Assembly: GCA_028583415.1 (NCBI GenBank)
Contig: CM053265.1
Coordinates: 29,274,653 to 29,338,652, forward strand
Direction of reading: 5' to 3'
Length of the DNA: 64,000 bases
Origin: Protea cynaroides
Taxonomy: Eukaryota > Streptophyta > Magnoliopsida > Proteales > Proteaceae
Shown: positions 51,701-54,180 of the stretch, in pieces
Position numbering within the stretch: the first letter of the stretch is position 1
Layout: every line of letters starts with the position of its first letter
Notes under the pieces: model-generated
What the model saw: the letters and a program-made list of their open reading frames with translations, nothing else
Database searches by the model: none
Told to the model about the DNA's origin: nothing
Translations under genes and position numbers: made by a program

Positions 51701-53791
51701 TTCTTAGCTATCTTTGGAGTCTCTTGGGTGTTCTTGAGAAGCTGATTGATCTCATCTGCAGTCAGAATCCTAAGGGTCAAGGAAATGGTGATGGATTCTA
51801 TGTAGAAAGGTCACATTTCTGGGGTGTTGGAGCATTTGAAAGTAAAGGAATTGCAGATTTTTTAAATCAAAATTTGATTGGTTGTTATGGTGATTGATAT
51901 TTTTATTTTGGTTGATGGACTAGAGGAGTTCAAAGACATAAAGCTTGCATTCTTTGGTTTGGTTTTCATTTTGAAATCCGTGGAGAGTAGTCTGCTTTTA
52001 GTGTTTTGACTTTCTATAAAGCTTGCTTTCTCCTAGGTTTTGCCTTGGGGGTACCAATTTTATATAGTTGTAAGCCTCTTCCTGTCCTCTTTTTAATAGA
52101 ATAATTTATTCTCCAGTCACAAGGATATATTTCATTCATGGATTTGTCGTGTAGAGAATCACTTATCCCTGTAGATAAATGAAGAGGAATTTTTCCTCAT
52201 CAAGTTTGTAAAAAACCCCAGTTTTAGACTTAGTAGCAGCCATGAAAAGGTTGTCAGAGAACAAATGTGATGAAATTGACATGCCCTGCATCAATAGATG
52301 TTATTGTCCTTTATGAATTGGAAACATTTAACAAGCACATAATCTGTCGAATTATTAATTGCCTGGTTGGTACCTTCATAACCATGTATAGAAGTCACAT
52401 TTTGGTTCTTTCTTTGGGGAATTAGTTAATAATTTTCTTGAGCTTTATTTGTTTCCTGACGTCATGGAACAGTGAAATCTATGCATGTGTAAGCTCCATT
52501 GAATTACCTTCATTGTAAACTATCTTAAGTGCTTAGGCTTACTGTAAAGTATCCTCAACCAGGTGTTGTCTGAAACTATTGTAGCATTTTGCATAGACCA
52601 CTTGGTGAACAGGGAGACTCTGACCTCATCTGATATGGTTGATTTGTTGAGTTATATTTCGGACATCCGATTTACATTGTCCCATGGTCTAGTACTGGAT
52701 TCCTTTTTATTTATTTATTTATTTATTTTTATTTCCTTTGGTTTGGAGACATTGTATGATCCTGTTTCTTGCAGAGGTTATTTGGCACCAGAGTATGCCA
52801 GGCGTGGCCAGTTAACTAAGAAGGCCGATGTATATAGCTTTGGGATCCTAATGCTTGAAATAGTTAGTGGTAGAAGCAGTAGAATGGTTACCTGGGGAGG
52901 AATGCAGAAGTTTCTTCTCGAATGGGTGGGTCTGTTTCCCTTTGTAAATTTTGTAAATTATCTCAGCAGTAGCATTAAAAACTGAAGTCGTTTCTCTCAT
53001 CATTTTTTGAGTATTAGAGCTTCTAGTTCATTTGTGATTAATTGTTGAACGTCCGGTTTCCAACCTTTCTGTTTTCATCAAATGCCTCTAATATTTCTGT
53101 TCAAAATTATTCATATACTCTTCTTGCATGTGTATTTACTAAACCATTAGTTGGATTTGGTAGACAACAACAACGTTTTGCGTGATCAGGGTATTGTATT
53201 CAGTTTTATTCCCCTTCAACCCTCTGCTGGACTGATGAGCTATTGAGTTCATTTCCGTCATTGAAGGACATCTCTCTTCCATTTAACCTCCTGTTTTATG
53301 GGTTCTGTTGTGTACGGTTCAGATGGAATTGTCCGTTCTCTGTGATGGAAAAAGAAACACTAATACCTTGTTCATGTTTTAATGATTCATCCTTACTGTT
53401 CTGTTCTTTAGATCTCCCCCATCTTCTATTTACTCTATTGTCTAATTTTATGCATCGACAGACTTGGCAACTCTATGAAGGAGAAAAACTCTTAGAGCTG
53501 GTTGATCCAGAACTAGGAGAGTACTCTGAGGAAGAAGTCCTCAGGTACATTAAGGTAGCCCTTTTTTGCACCCAAGCAGCGGCTGGCAGAAGGCCTACAA
53601 TGGCACAAGTGGTTGACATGCTCTCTAGACACATCCGACTCAATGAGAAGGAACTGACTCCCCCAGGTATATTCGATGGATCAGAAGTGCTCAGTGGATA
53701 CCTGCCTTCTTCATCCAATAAAGCATCAATTGACTCTTCCTCTCAACTGCAAAACTCTGTTGTCACCATCACCGAGGTGACTCCTAGATGA
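959..53791 (+). CDS. Receptor-like cytoplasmic Ser/Thr protein kinase (At3g09010 / CRPK1-type), six coding exons over 52.8 kb
   Basis: Joining 959-1034, 1849-1961, 27817-28027, 28115-28352, 52775-52925 and 53462-53791 gives 1119 nt, 372 residues plus TGA, with GT-AG borders and consistent phases. The kinase domain runs from about residue 47 to 320. Visible are the glycine-rich loop GRGGFG (54-59), VAVK with catalytic Lys75, an alpha-C Glu at 91, HRDIKASN (catalytic loop, 171-178), DFG (191-193) and APE (217-219), so all key residues of an active kinase are kept. There is no signal peptide or membrane span. The N-terminus is Cys-rich (MSCRCFSSC), a possible palmitoylation site, and lacks Gly2. 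Such kinases phosphorylate Ser/Thr in the cytoplasm or at the plasma membrane; Arabidopsis CRPK1 acts in cold signalling. The sequence looks closest to At3g09010. The substrate is unknown. Introns 2 and 4 are 25,855 and 24,422 bp and packed with transposons. Length is near the usual 370-395 residues. Confidence 0.93.
1035..1848 (+). other. Intron 1 of the kinase gene (814 bp)
   Basis: The donor is GTAAGA at 1035 and the acceptor is TTTCTTTCAG ending at 1848. The intron is AT-rich with no recognisable transposon or RNA gene. The minus-strand frame at 1320-1580 has no coding signature. Confidence 0.8.
1849..1961 (+). CDS. Kinase gene, coding exon 2 (residues 26-63, glycine-rich loop)
   Basis: This exon encodes the [14 protein letters not shown] segment that leads into the kinase fold, then [11 protein letters not shown], the ATP-binding glycine loop. 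It ends in phase 0 before GTATTT at 1962. Its partner, exon 3, lies 25.9 kb away and continues the beta-2/beta-3 strands exactly in frame. Confidence 0.92.
1975..2545 (+). repeat. Three diverged tandem copies (~210-bp period) in intron 2
   Basis: About 1975-2110, 2180-2330 and 2400-2545 each carry the series GAAC/GACC-ATG-CTTTCAGATTCA, then CTTCATTTCTYAA and ATTCTTGAAAATTTTGAAA, with heavy substitution. The reading frames here are by-products of the repeat. No mobile-element ends were found. Confidence 0.6.
2585..3112 (-). pseudogene. LINE-1 reverse-transcriptase C-terminal fragment, 3' end
   Basis: Read on the minus strand, the sequence resembles the C-terminal part of plant L1 ORF2: an ECWAVK-like stretch with INKLSVAEM, then a decayed RLRWHEHV-like stretch and the common 3' tail with AATGGGGTCGG. 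Stops and frameshifts are numerous. The fragment is truncated near 3112, where a GAGATCTCG-type repeat starts. A short copy of its tail (ACACAGGAACAAC) recurs at about 3327-3341 just before the gypsy element. Confidence 0.7.
3113..3300. repeat. Fragment of a GAGATCTCG-rich MITE family
   Basis: Dense GAGATCTC / TCGAGATCTC motifs match the termini and subterminal parts of the complete 678-bp element at 6030-6707. No target duplication is visible here, so it is a partial copy or a diverged relative. Confidence 0.5.
3354..4037 (+). repeat. 5' LTR of the gypsy chromovirus
   Basis: The 684-bp LTR begins TGATGCAG and ends CACATCA. It contains a tandem pair of ~61-bp units (about 3479-3540 and 3541-3600, GTAATCAAATATGGAGGTTC) and a (CT)n microsatellite at about 3855-3890, both repeated in the 3' LTR. 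Confidence 0.93.
4041..4057 (+). other. Primer-binding site (initiator tRNA-Met type)
   Basis: TGATATCAGAGCTATGG begins four bases after the 5' LTR and differs at one base from TGGTATCAGAGCTATGG, the complement of the 3' end of plant tRNA-iMet, the usual primer for this group. Confidence 0.85.
4054..5935 (+). pseudogene. gag of the gypsy chromovirus, broken
   Basis: The frame from ATG at 4054 meets a stop at 4108. Capsid-like coding can still be followed (4290-4460, with a TGTAREWW segment, and 5430-5727), and the part in between is displaced by a 965-bp insertion. A CCHC zinc knuckle (C-X2-C-X4-H-X4-C) lies at 5827-5868 and would bind the packaged RNA. Stops such as the TAG after the LRLHD motif (about 5490) show it is dead. 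Confidence 0.85.
4462..5426. mobile_element. Solo-LTR-like insertion in gag (965 bp, TSD GAGAT)
   Basis: Bounded by TGATGG and GCATTA and flanked by exact 5-bp repeats GAGAT (4457-4461, 5427-5431). Removing it and one repeat restores the gag reading across the site. A ~55-bp unit with AGAAACTTCCTTTATAGAGA occurs twice in tandem (about 5090-5185). No coding domain is seen, which fits a solo LTR; the final TTA instead of TCA would be a mutation. Confidence 0.7.
6030..6707. mobile_element. hAT-like MITE (678 bp, TSD TTCATGTC)
   Basis: The exact 8-bp duplication TTCATGTC (6022-6029, 6708-6715) flanks imperfect 17-bp inverted ends CAAGGTTTAAAATCTCG and, on the other strand, CAGTGTTCAAAATCTCG. CA...TG termini and an 8-bp duplication are hAT traits. 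The subterminal regions are full of TCGAGATCTCG-like motifs on both strands. There is no transposase. It interrupts the gypsy element between gag and protease. Confidence 0.85.
6785..8075 (+). pseudogene. Protease and reverse transcriptase region of the gypsy chromovirus
   Basis: A frame of 290 codons (6785-7657) holds the aspartic protease with [11 protein letters not shown] (the Asp-Gly-Gly-Ser variant known from some gypsy groups) and the start of reverse transcriptase. After a shift near 7650 the RT continues ([11 protein letters not shown]..., [22 protein letters not shown]) to the catalytic box VVYFDD at about 7944-7958, so the two catalytic Asp residues are kept. The 3' part of RT is displaced by the insertion at 8119. 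Confidence 0.9.
8119..9172. mobile_element. hAT-like element with GCCTAGGCG subterminal repeats (1,054 bp)
   Basis: The ends are CATAGTTGTCAGGGCG and, on the other strand, CATAGTCGTCAAGGCG. The flanks TCCTTAAT (8111-8118) and TCTTTGAT (9173-9180) match at six of eight positions, a decayed 8-bp duplication. Both subterminal regions are packed with GCCTAGGCG-like motifs. The middle (about 8440-8960) is the core shared with the foldback elements at 25.8-27.1, 30.8-31.5 and 32.4-33.7 kb, including a 26-bp-scale hairpin around TTGGATTCAAG. It contains an (AT)n tract at 8260-8313. Confidence 0.75.
8260..8313. repeat. (AT)n microsatellite
   Basis: About 26 uninterrupted AT units, located inside the hAT-like element. 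Confidence 0.95.
9181..10323 (+). pseudogene. RNase H region of the gypsy chromovirus, with an internal duplication
   Basis: The tail of RT ([11 protein letters not shown] in the frame at about 9210-9250, shifted) is followed by RNase [14 protein letters not shown], the YSEKLN block and [13 protein letters not shown], then the linker to integrase. A 314-bp segment is repeated in tandem (9550-9863, 9864-10176), so the last part of RNase H occurs twice. A single-base insertion shifts the first copy. The frame closes at 10323. Confidence 0.88.
9550..10176 (+). repeat. 314-bp tandem duplication inside pol
   Basis: GAAGCATTGGC starts both copies at 9550 and 9864; the second is 313 bp. Only a handful of differences are visible, including one extra G in copy 1 (ACTGGGGTTTG against ACTGGGTTTG), so the duplication is young compared with the LTR divergence. 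Confidence 0.92.
10324..11621 (+). pseudogene. Integrase and chromodomain of the gypsy chromovirus
   Basis: The zinc-binding part ([10 protein letters not shown] at about 10386) carries in-frame stops. The catalytic core follows in 10530-11180, with [10 protein letters not shown], an Asp in ITYRDVQF and the Glu in [11 protein letters not shown] stop lies at 11178. The next frame (11184-11621) gives the C-terminal module GPFKVLRC and a chromodomain (about 11350-11550, [16 protein letters not shown]) that in related elements directs integration to marked chromatin. Confidence 0.9.
11576..12248 (+). repeat. 3' LTR of the gypsy chromovirus
   Basis: Preceded by a polypurine tract (AAGACGGGGGGAG). 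It begins TTATGCAG where the 5' LTR has TGATGCAG, ends CCGCATCA, and is followed by the target duplication AGGAC. The (CT)n tract at about 12058-12107 is longer than in the 5' copy. Confidence 0.93.
12254..12929. other. Intron 2 sequence without identified genes
   Basis: The AT-rich sequence continues the pre-insertion site (TTTGATGTAGGAC joined to AGTCTAGG). From about 12762 a TTACACGTACTACCCCTGAA motif appears, of a kind common at plant DNA-transposon ends, but I found no partner end or target duplication. Confidence 0.4.
12930..13115 (+). pseudogene. Coding-like sequence left of solo LTR A (part of a disrupted element)
   Basis: Together with 15826-16129 and 24827-24899 this forms a target that was continuous before LTR A and LTR B inserted. 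The frame in use at the LTR A junction (FDEVEVEDQ) reads on into 15826, but a +1 frame upstream ([14 protein letters not shown]) also looks coding, so a frameshift is likely. No domain is recognised. Because the 24827-24899 part reads like the end of a gypsy element before its polypurine tract, this is probably its 3' coding end (inference). Confidence 0.4.
13116..15820 (-). mobile_element. Solo LTR-like element A (2,705 bp, TSD GTGGA)
   Basis: Exact 5-bp repeats GTGGA lie at 13111-13115 and 15821-15825. Read on the minus strand it starts TGTCATAACCCC and ends GGGTCTTACG, matching the ends of copies B (16130), C (19769) and E (57626). No coding domain is present. It has a block rich in CTCCGG/CCGGAG (about 13830-14230) and diverged ~110-bp units with ATGGATCACCGTGCCCC (about 14640-14860). 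TG...C(A/G) ends, a 5-bp duplication and no interior fit a solo LTR of a large, unidentified retrotransposon. Confidence 0.8.
15826..16129 (+). pseudogene. Coding-like sequence between solo LTRs A and B
   Basis: Two frames look coding: [20 protein letters not shown] with an acidic stretch (15826-15990), then after a shift [17 protein letters not shown] up to [14 protein letters not shown] at 16128. They end exactly at LTR B and appear to resume at 24827. The composition is acidic and no family is recognised; the likely identity is the last part of a gypsy polyprotein or an extra ORF of the element whose LTR lies at 24900. Confidence 0.4.
16491..16617 (-). pseudogene. Plastid rpoA fragment 1 (C-terminal part)
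   Basis: The minus strand encodes a segment like [20 protein letters not shown] followed by LIDLFIPF, from the C-terminal region of the plastid RNA polymerase alpha subunit. One frame change lies inside. A second copy of the same segment is at 18961. Confidence 0.8.
16765..16955 (-). pseudogene. Plastid petA (cytochrome f) fragment
   Basis: The minus strand reads [20 protein letters not shown] and then [20 protein letters not shown], an internal part of cytochrome f of the b6f complex. It breaks off after a [17 protein letters not shown] stretch. The ~150 bases to its left (16618-16764) look plastid-like but I could not assign them. Confidence 0.82.
17130..17200 (-). pseudogene. Plastid rps3 3' end
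   Basis: The minus strand gives [24 protein letters not shown] residues and a stop at 17130-17132, matching the C-terminus of plastid ribosomal protein S3. Confidence 0.7.
17425..17534 (-). pseudogene. Plastid rps14 5' end
   Basis: From ATG at 17534 (minus) the frame matches the N-terminus of plastid S14 ([16 protein letters not shown], then EISKVPS) and then loses similarity, although it stays open to 17307. Confidence 0.85.
17735..17835 (-). pseudogene. Plastid rps11 5' end
   Basis: From ATG at 17835 (minus) it reads [20 protein letters not shown] and then [11 protein letters not shown], the start of plastid S11. A different, unassigned segment is joined after about 31 codons. Confidence 0.88.
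17840..18056 (-). pseudogene. Plastid petB exon 2 fragment
   Basis: The minus strand encodes [35 protein letters not shown] and, after a shift, VATGFAM-like residues of cytochrome b6. The bases to about 18200 to its right probably come from the petB intron. Confidence 0.83.
18239..18441 (+). pseudogene. Plastid rps8 5' half
   Basis: [20 protein letters not shown] and the following [17 protein letters not shown] block are the N-terminal half of plastid S8. It ends in a stop at 18439-18441 after about 67 codons, half of the normal ~130. It is the only plastid coding fragment of the block on the + strand. Confidence 0.9.
18585..18840. other. Probable mitochondrial intergenic fragment
   Basis: Sequence around GACTCTTTGGTCTTAAGAAT and CGGTCTGTGACCCCTGGATG has the base composition and wording I associate with plant mitochondrial spacers, not plastid genes. 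No gene is identified, so the assignment is from memory and uncertain. Confidence 0.35.
18961..19080 (-). pseudogene. Plastid rpoA fragment 2
   Basis: This repeats the 16491 segment (GAAAAGGGATAAATAAATCA onward) with a few different substitutions and reads further into rpoA on the minus strand. Two copies of one plastid piece inside one insertion suggest joining before or during integration. Confidence 0.78.
19279..19425 (+). pseudogene. Plastid trnK-UUU 5' exon and start of its group II intron
   Basis: GGGTTGCTAACTCAACGGTA to 19315 is the 37-nt 5' half of tRNA-Lys(UUU), with anticodon-loop bases CTTTTAA at the exon end. GTGTGGCTA follows, the group II intron start, and plastid-like intron sequence continues to about 19425. 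The 3' exon and matK are absent, so no tRNA can be made. Confidence 0.9.
19769..22813 (+). mobile_element. Solo LTR-like element C, nested in element B (3,045 bp)
   Basis: It begins TGTCACAGCTCATTTTGGAG and ends GGGTCTCACA. The flanks CATAT (19764-19768) and CATAC (22814-22818) match at four of five bases, a slightly decayed duplication; the interrupted sequence is solo LTR B, whose parts join across it. It contains the CCGGAGG-rich block (about 21540-21980) and four to five diverged units around GGATCACCGTG (20690-21180). No coding domain was recognised. Confidence 0.8.
20690..21180 (+). repeat. Diverged minisatellite inside element C
   Basis: Units of about 100-130 bp carry AGCGATCCCTGGCTC, ATGGATCACYGTGYCCCCAC and a CATGACCCNNGTACCCACAC stretch. 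The same arrangement occurs in element B (23100-23430), in element E (58545-59180) and, inverted, in element A (14640-14860). Confidence 0.7.
22819..24821 (+). repeat. Right-hand part of solo LTR B
   Basis: It starts in the middle of the LTR (ACCCTAGGCCGTTAAACAA) and runs to the LTR end at 24821. It contains two ~175-bp tandem units (about 23100-23275 and 23275-23430) and the CTCCGG-rich block (23815-24110). Confidence 0.75.
24827..25524 (+). mobile_element. 3' end and LTR of a gypsy-like element (host of elements A and B)
   Basis: The stretch at 24860-24899 (CTCGTGGACGAGTTTATTTT, then AAGTGGGGCGGAGC) has the form of a gypsy coding end with its polypurine tract. TGATGTAGTAC follows at 24900, and the LTR ends in ATCA at 25520 or 25524. 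A TATA-like TCTATATATAGATG occurs at about 25306. AGGCCTAAGCCAAGC is repeated near 24940-25010. No second LTR copy was found, so the 5' part is missing or elsewhere. Confidence 0.6.
25621..25812 (+). repeat. Dispersed repeat R, copy 1
   Basis: ACATCCTAAAG, TTTCAGATAAGTGCAAT and AAAGATCTTGCTGCAAGGGG appear in the same order at 45734-45950, right after the copia 3' LTR. Probably a retrotransposon fragment of unknown type. Confidence 0.65.
25835..27125. mobile_element. Foldback element with ~430-bp inverted arms (fullest copy in the window)
   Basis: The left arm (about 26060-26470) and right arm (about 26487-26905) are reverse complements with moderate divergence. They meet at a tight hairpin: AATCTCAGATTTGTTG, a ~22-base loop, then CAACAAATCTGAGATT. 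Both arms hold the same block (CCTAGCATTTGGAAGTTGAA and its complement). The outer ends are rich in GGTTTCG / CGAAACC; the right end is near GGCACCTTGAACC (27113-27125), as in the copy ending at 33720. No transposase is seen, and the left end and target duplication are not fixed. Confidence 0.75.
27491..27774. mobile_element. Tourist-like MITE (284 bp, TSD TAA)
   Basis: The ends GGCTTTCTTTGGTATG and, on the other strand, GGCTCTCTTTGGTATA are flanked by TAA (27488-27490, 27775-27777), the PIF/Harbinger pattern. The interior is AT-rich and non-coding. It lies 42 bp before exon 3 of the kinase gene. Confidence 0.85.
27817..28027 (+). CDS. Kinase gene, coding exon 3 (residues 64-133, catalytic Lys)
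   Basis: Begins after TTTTTGCTAG at 27816 and encodes [20 protein letters not shown], with the ATP-anchoring Lys75, the alpha-C helix with EFLNEI, and the hinge [13 protein letters not shown]. It ends in phase 1 before GTAATT at 28028. Confidence 0.93.
28028..28114 (+). other. Intron 3 of the kinase gene (87 bp)
   Basis: A short intron with GTAATT donor and TTCTTTTAG acceptor, showing the size the other introns may have had before transposon invasion. Confidence 0.9.
28115..28352 (+). CDS. Kinase gene, coding exon 4 (residues 134-212, HRD and DFG)
   Basis: Encodes [20 protein letters not shown] with the catalytic Asp173, SNILLD, the metal-binding [10 protein letters not shown] (Asp191) and the activation loop to IAGT. 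It ends in phase 2 before GTAAGT at 28353. The Arg of HRD marks it as an RD kinase, normally controlled by activation-loop phosphorylation (THIST, 203-207). Confidence 0.94.
28353..30770 (+). other. First part of intron 4, no gene identified
   Basis: AT-rich intron sequence. A stretch at about 29760-29800 with GAGAGGGGGTGAATCAGTGG, and one at about 30600-30720, resemble pieces of one older repeat, possibly separated by a later insertion (about 30070-30580). I could not find ends or a target duplication. Confidence 0.35.
30777..31515 (+). mobile_element. Foldback-family copy, right-arm type only
   Basis: The core from about 30870 to 31230 matches the right arm of the 25.8-kb element (TATGCAAATGCTGTTTAAAG onward). 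It is bordered by blocks rich in TTTCGGCCGAAA/GGTTTCG. The hairpin and left arm are missing. The end points are approximate. Confidence 0.6.
31516..32360 (+). other. Intron 4 spacer
   Basis: No gene, RNA or clear element end was found. A small tandem AACCAATG-type repeat occurs at 32328-32352. Confidence 0.4.
32395..33728. mobile_element. Foldback-family copy with a low-complexity, possibly unreadable hairpin tip
   Basis: The left arm (about 32620-32880) and right arm (about 33155-33430) match the arms of the 25.8-kb element. Where the hairpin centre should be (32950-33150) the sequence turns into runs of T and C. AGATAGAAGCT flanks the interval on both sides (32384-32394, 33729-33739), either a target duplication or part of the local tandem repeat. 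Confidence 0.65.
33740..33960 (+). repeat. Tandem ~88-bp units at the start of the Tat-like element
   Basis: TGTTAGGAACAAATTATACC at 33792 and TGTTGGGAGTAAATTATATC at 33880 begin two units; TTTACTCCCTTGGACYTTAC precedes each. A third start is at 32361, left of the foldback copy, showing that the foldback element landed in this array. Confidence 0.7.
35574..36435 (+). pseudogene. gag of the Tat-like gypsy element
   Basis: A frame of 140 codons carries the retrotransposon gag pattern ([13 protein letters not shown], a [14 protein letters not shown] block, then [10 protein letters not shown]). After shifts, 36230-36390 gives [20 protein letters not shown], the Cys/His motif of this group. The part at 34900-35570 is probably the N-terminal region but is heavily broken. 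Confidence 0.8.
37860..38243 (-). other. Group II intron 1 of nad7 (5' part)
   Basis: This adjoins nad7 exon 1 on the minus strand and has typical mitochondrial intron composition (GCACGGTTGAGGTTCCGTAG near 38170). The next exon is absent. Confidence 0.6.
38244..38386 (-). pseudogene. Mitochondrial nad7 exon 1
   Basis: From ATG at 38386 (minus): [33 protein letters not shown], then GTKPLT, the N-terminus of NADH dehydrogenase subunit 7 (complex I). The exon length of 143 bp is as usual. Codons such as TCN where the protein has Phe or Leu look like the unedited genomic state, so the copy came from mitochondrial DNA, not edited RNA. Confidence 0.9.
38461..38695. repeat. C- and T-homopolymer stretch in the mitochondrial insert
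   Basis: Long C runs, then T runs, with almost no other structure. It resembles the stretch at 32950-33150 and may be poor sequence instead of real DNA. Confidence 0.6.
40030..40160 (+). pseudogene. Aspartic protease of the Tat-like gypsy element
   Basis: [18 protein letters not shown] surrounds the catalytic Asp-Ser-Gly at 40077-40085. The frame stops soon after. The downstream 40160-40860 holds decayed linker with parts of a Q-rich RT lead-in. Confidence 0.8.
40860..41375 (+). pseudogene. Reverse transcriptase of the Tat-like gypsy element, active site lost
   Basis: [39 protein letters not shown] and [15 protein letters not shown] match gypsy RT. The catalytic box reads Tyr-Val-Asp-Lys (41184-41195) in place of Tyr-Val-Asp-Asp, so activity is gone. 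The frame runs into the copia insertion near 41380. Confidence 0.88.
41390..41830 (+). pseudogene. copia gag remnant
   Basis: Residues like [42 protein letters not shown] and [20 protein letters not shown] follow the copia gag pattern, with stops between them. Confidence 0.75.
42150..43535 (+). pseudogene. copia protease and integrase
   Basis: Protease has [13 protein letters not shown] (Asp-Ser-Gly at 42194-42202). The pre-integrase block ([12 protein letters not shown]) is followed by the T run, then [11 protein letters not shown] (first catalytic Asp, about 42803), [11 protein letters not shown] (second Asp) and [10 protein letters not shown], where the catalytic Glu is replaced by Lys (AAA at 43103-43105). 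Integrase is therefore dead by substitution as well as by frameshifts. Confidence 0.88.
43985..45480 (+). pseudogene. copia reverse transcriptase and RNase H
   Basis: RT is seen as [54 protein letters not shown], then [20 protein letters not shown]. The catalytic box is Tyr-Leu-Asn-Asp (44556-44567) instead of YVDD. RNase H includes [31 protein letters not shown] and the [15 protein letters not shown] end. Several stops occur (for example at 44282 and 44844). Confidence 0.88.
45514..45733 (+). repeat. copia 3' LTR (220 bp)
   Basis: Starts TGTTGAGAGATCG right after the polypurine tract and ends TTGTTTCTACA. ATTGTACTACCTGTRT is repeated inside (45590-45655), and CATTATAAATAAGAGG near 45671 is a TATA-like site. 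Confidence 0.85.
45734..45950 (+). repeat. Dispersed repeat R, copy 2
   Basis: Matches 25621-25812 from ACATCCTAAAG through AAGATCTTGCTGCAAGGGGG to the TTTCCTAAATTCCCCTTTA region. It lies exactly between the copia LTR end and the point where gypsy RNase H resumes. Confidence 0.65.
45960..47115 (+). pseudogene. RNase H and integrase of the Tat-like gypsy element
   Basis: [20 protein letters not shown] and ALADFLVES mark the end of the RT/RNase H part; [15 protein letters not shown] starts a second RNase H. Integrase follows with [22 protein letters not shown] and [13 protein letters not shown], then a C-terminal piece reading like [11 protein letters not shown] and NLRKFY. It contains a 36-bp tandem duplication and many stops. 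Confidence 0.82.
46251..46322 (+). repeat. 36-bp tandem duplication
   Basis: Two copies of a unit beginning CATAATGGGGGATGGACATC (46251-46286, 46287-46322) differ at one base (CCTTGG against CCTCGG). They occupy the place where integrase should start. Confidence 0.95.
47193..50299. other. Intron 4 sequence with unassigned repeats
   Basis: TGTTACACCCC at 47193, directly after a purine-rich stretch, could begin a 3' LTR, but I found no matching 5' copy. A ~57-bp tandem repeat (GATAGGAAACCAATGAARGAG) lies at about 48400-48480. T and A runs occur at 48942-48959 and 50021-50044. No genes were recognised; the minus-strand frames at 47290-47924 have no coding signature. Confidence 0.35.
50305..51373 (+). 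mobile_element. Solo LTR (1,069 bp, TSD GCACT)
   Basis: The ends TGATGCTGCAGC and GGGTCCTGCATCA form TGATGC...GCATCA, flanked by exact GCACT (50300-50304, 51374-51378). The interior is non-coding and contains a promoter-like AT-rich part followed by a pyrimidine-rich leader (50630-50780). It is unlike the TGTCAYAGC family and the gypsy LTRs of this window. Confidence 0.88.
51379..52774 (+). other. Last part of intron 4
   Basis: AT-rich host intron with no element ends found. A short direct repeat TACAATTTTATAGTT occurs at 51389 and 51432. (TTTA)n lies at about 52707-52728 and the acceptor CTTGCAG ends at 52774. Confidence 0.5.
52775..52925 (+). CDS. Kinase gene, coding exon 5 (residues 213-262)
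   Basis: Completes the activation segment ([20 protein letters not shown]) and encodes [16 protein letters not shown], with the conserved Asp of subdomain IX. The join to exon 4 across 24 kb is exact: AG + A makes Arg213. It ends in phase 0 before GTGGGT, a less common donor. Confidence 0.93.
52926..53461 (+). other. Intron 5 of the kinase gene (536 bp)
   Basis: The donor is GTGGGTCTG and the acceptor is CATCGACAG. No element was recognised. The frame at 53243-53791 merges intron with exon 6; its first part is not coding. Confidence 0.85.
53462..53791 (+). CDS. Kinase gene, coding exon 6 (residues 263-372, C-lobe end and tail)
   Basis: Encodes [20 protein letters not shown], the C-lobe helix [20 protein letters not shown] with the invariant Arg of subdomain XI, and a Ser-rich tail of about 50 residues ending VTPR. 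The CTQAAA and ELTPPG wording is close to the At3g09010 group. Confidence 0.93.
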   Translation, partial: TWQLYEGEKLLELVDPELGEYSEEEVLRYIKVALFCTQAAAGRRPTMAQVVDMLSRHIRLNEKELTPPGIFDGSEVLSGYLPSSSNKASIDSSSQLQNSVVTITEVTPR

Positions 53792-54180
53792 TCAAATCAT
53801 CCCGGTGTGGAAATTTTTTTGGGAGCATGATATATGATTATTTCTGTGTAAGATTTTGTTATTTTATTTATTATTATTATTTTATTTTATTTTATTTTAT
53901 TTTATTTTAATATTTTTTTTGGGGGGGAGGGGGGGGGGGGGGGGGGGGTTACAAAGAAGTAGCACTTAAATCTTTATAGGCAAAAGGTTGTGAACGGCCG
54001 TACACATAAATGGCTGTTGCTTCCATTGTCGGAGGGGATTAGATGGACAATGTGTAATACCAAATTTGTCATTTCCTGATGGATGAAGGCCCGATGTGTG
54101 ACCATGTATGTACACTGCCATGTATAAAACTGGTTCCATTTTATATTAAGCACTGCAAAAAATTATTTGAATTGTTTGGA
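53792..54180 (+). terminator. Probable 3' UTR and end of the kinase transcript
   Basis: AT-rich sequence after the stop codon, with (TTTTA)n at about 53879-53912 and a G tract at 53920-53948. No canonical AATAAA was found; TGTATAAAACTGG at 54121 is a possible signal. The end is a guess. Confidence 0.35.
53879..53948. repeat. (TTTTA)n followed by a long G run
   Basis: TTTTA-like units run into about 28 near-continuous G residues with one A. A similar G run is at 33353-33370. Confidence 0.9.
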
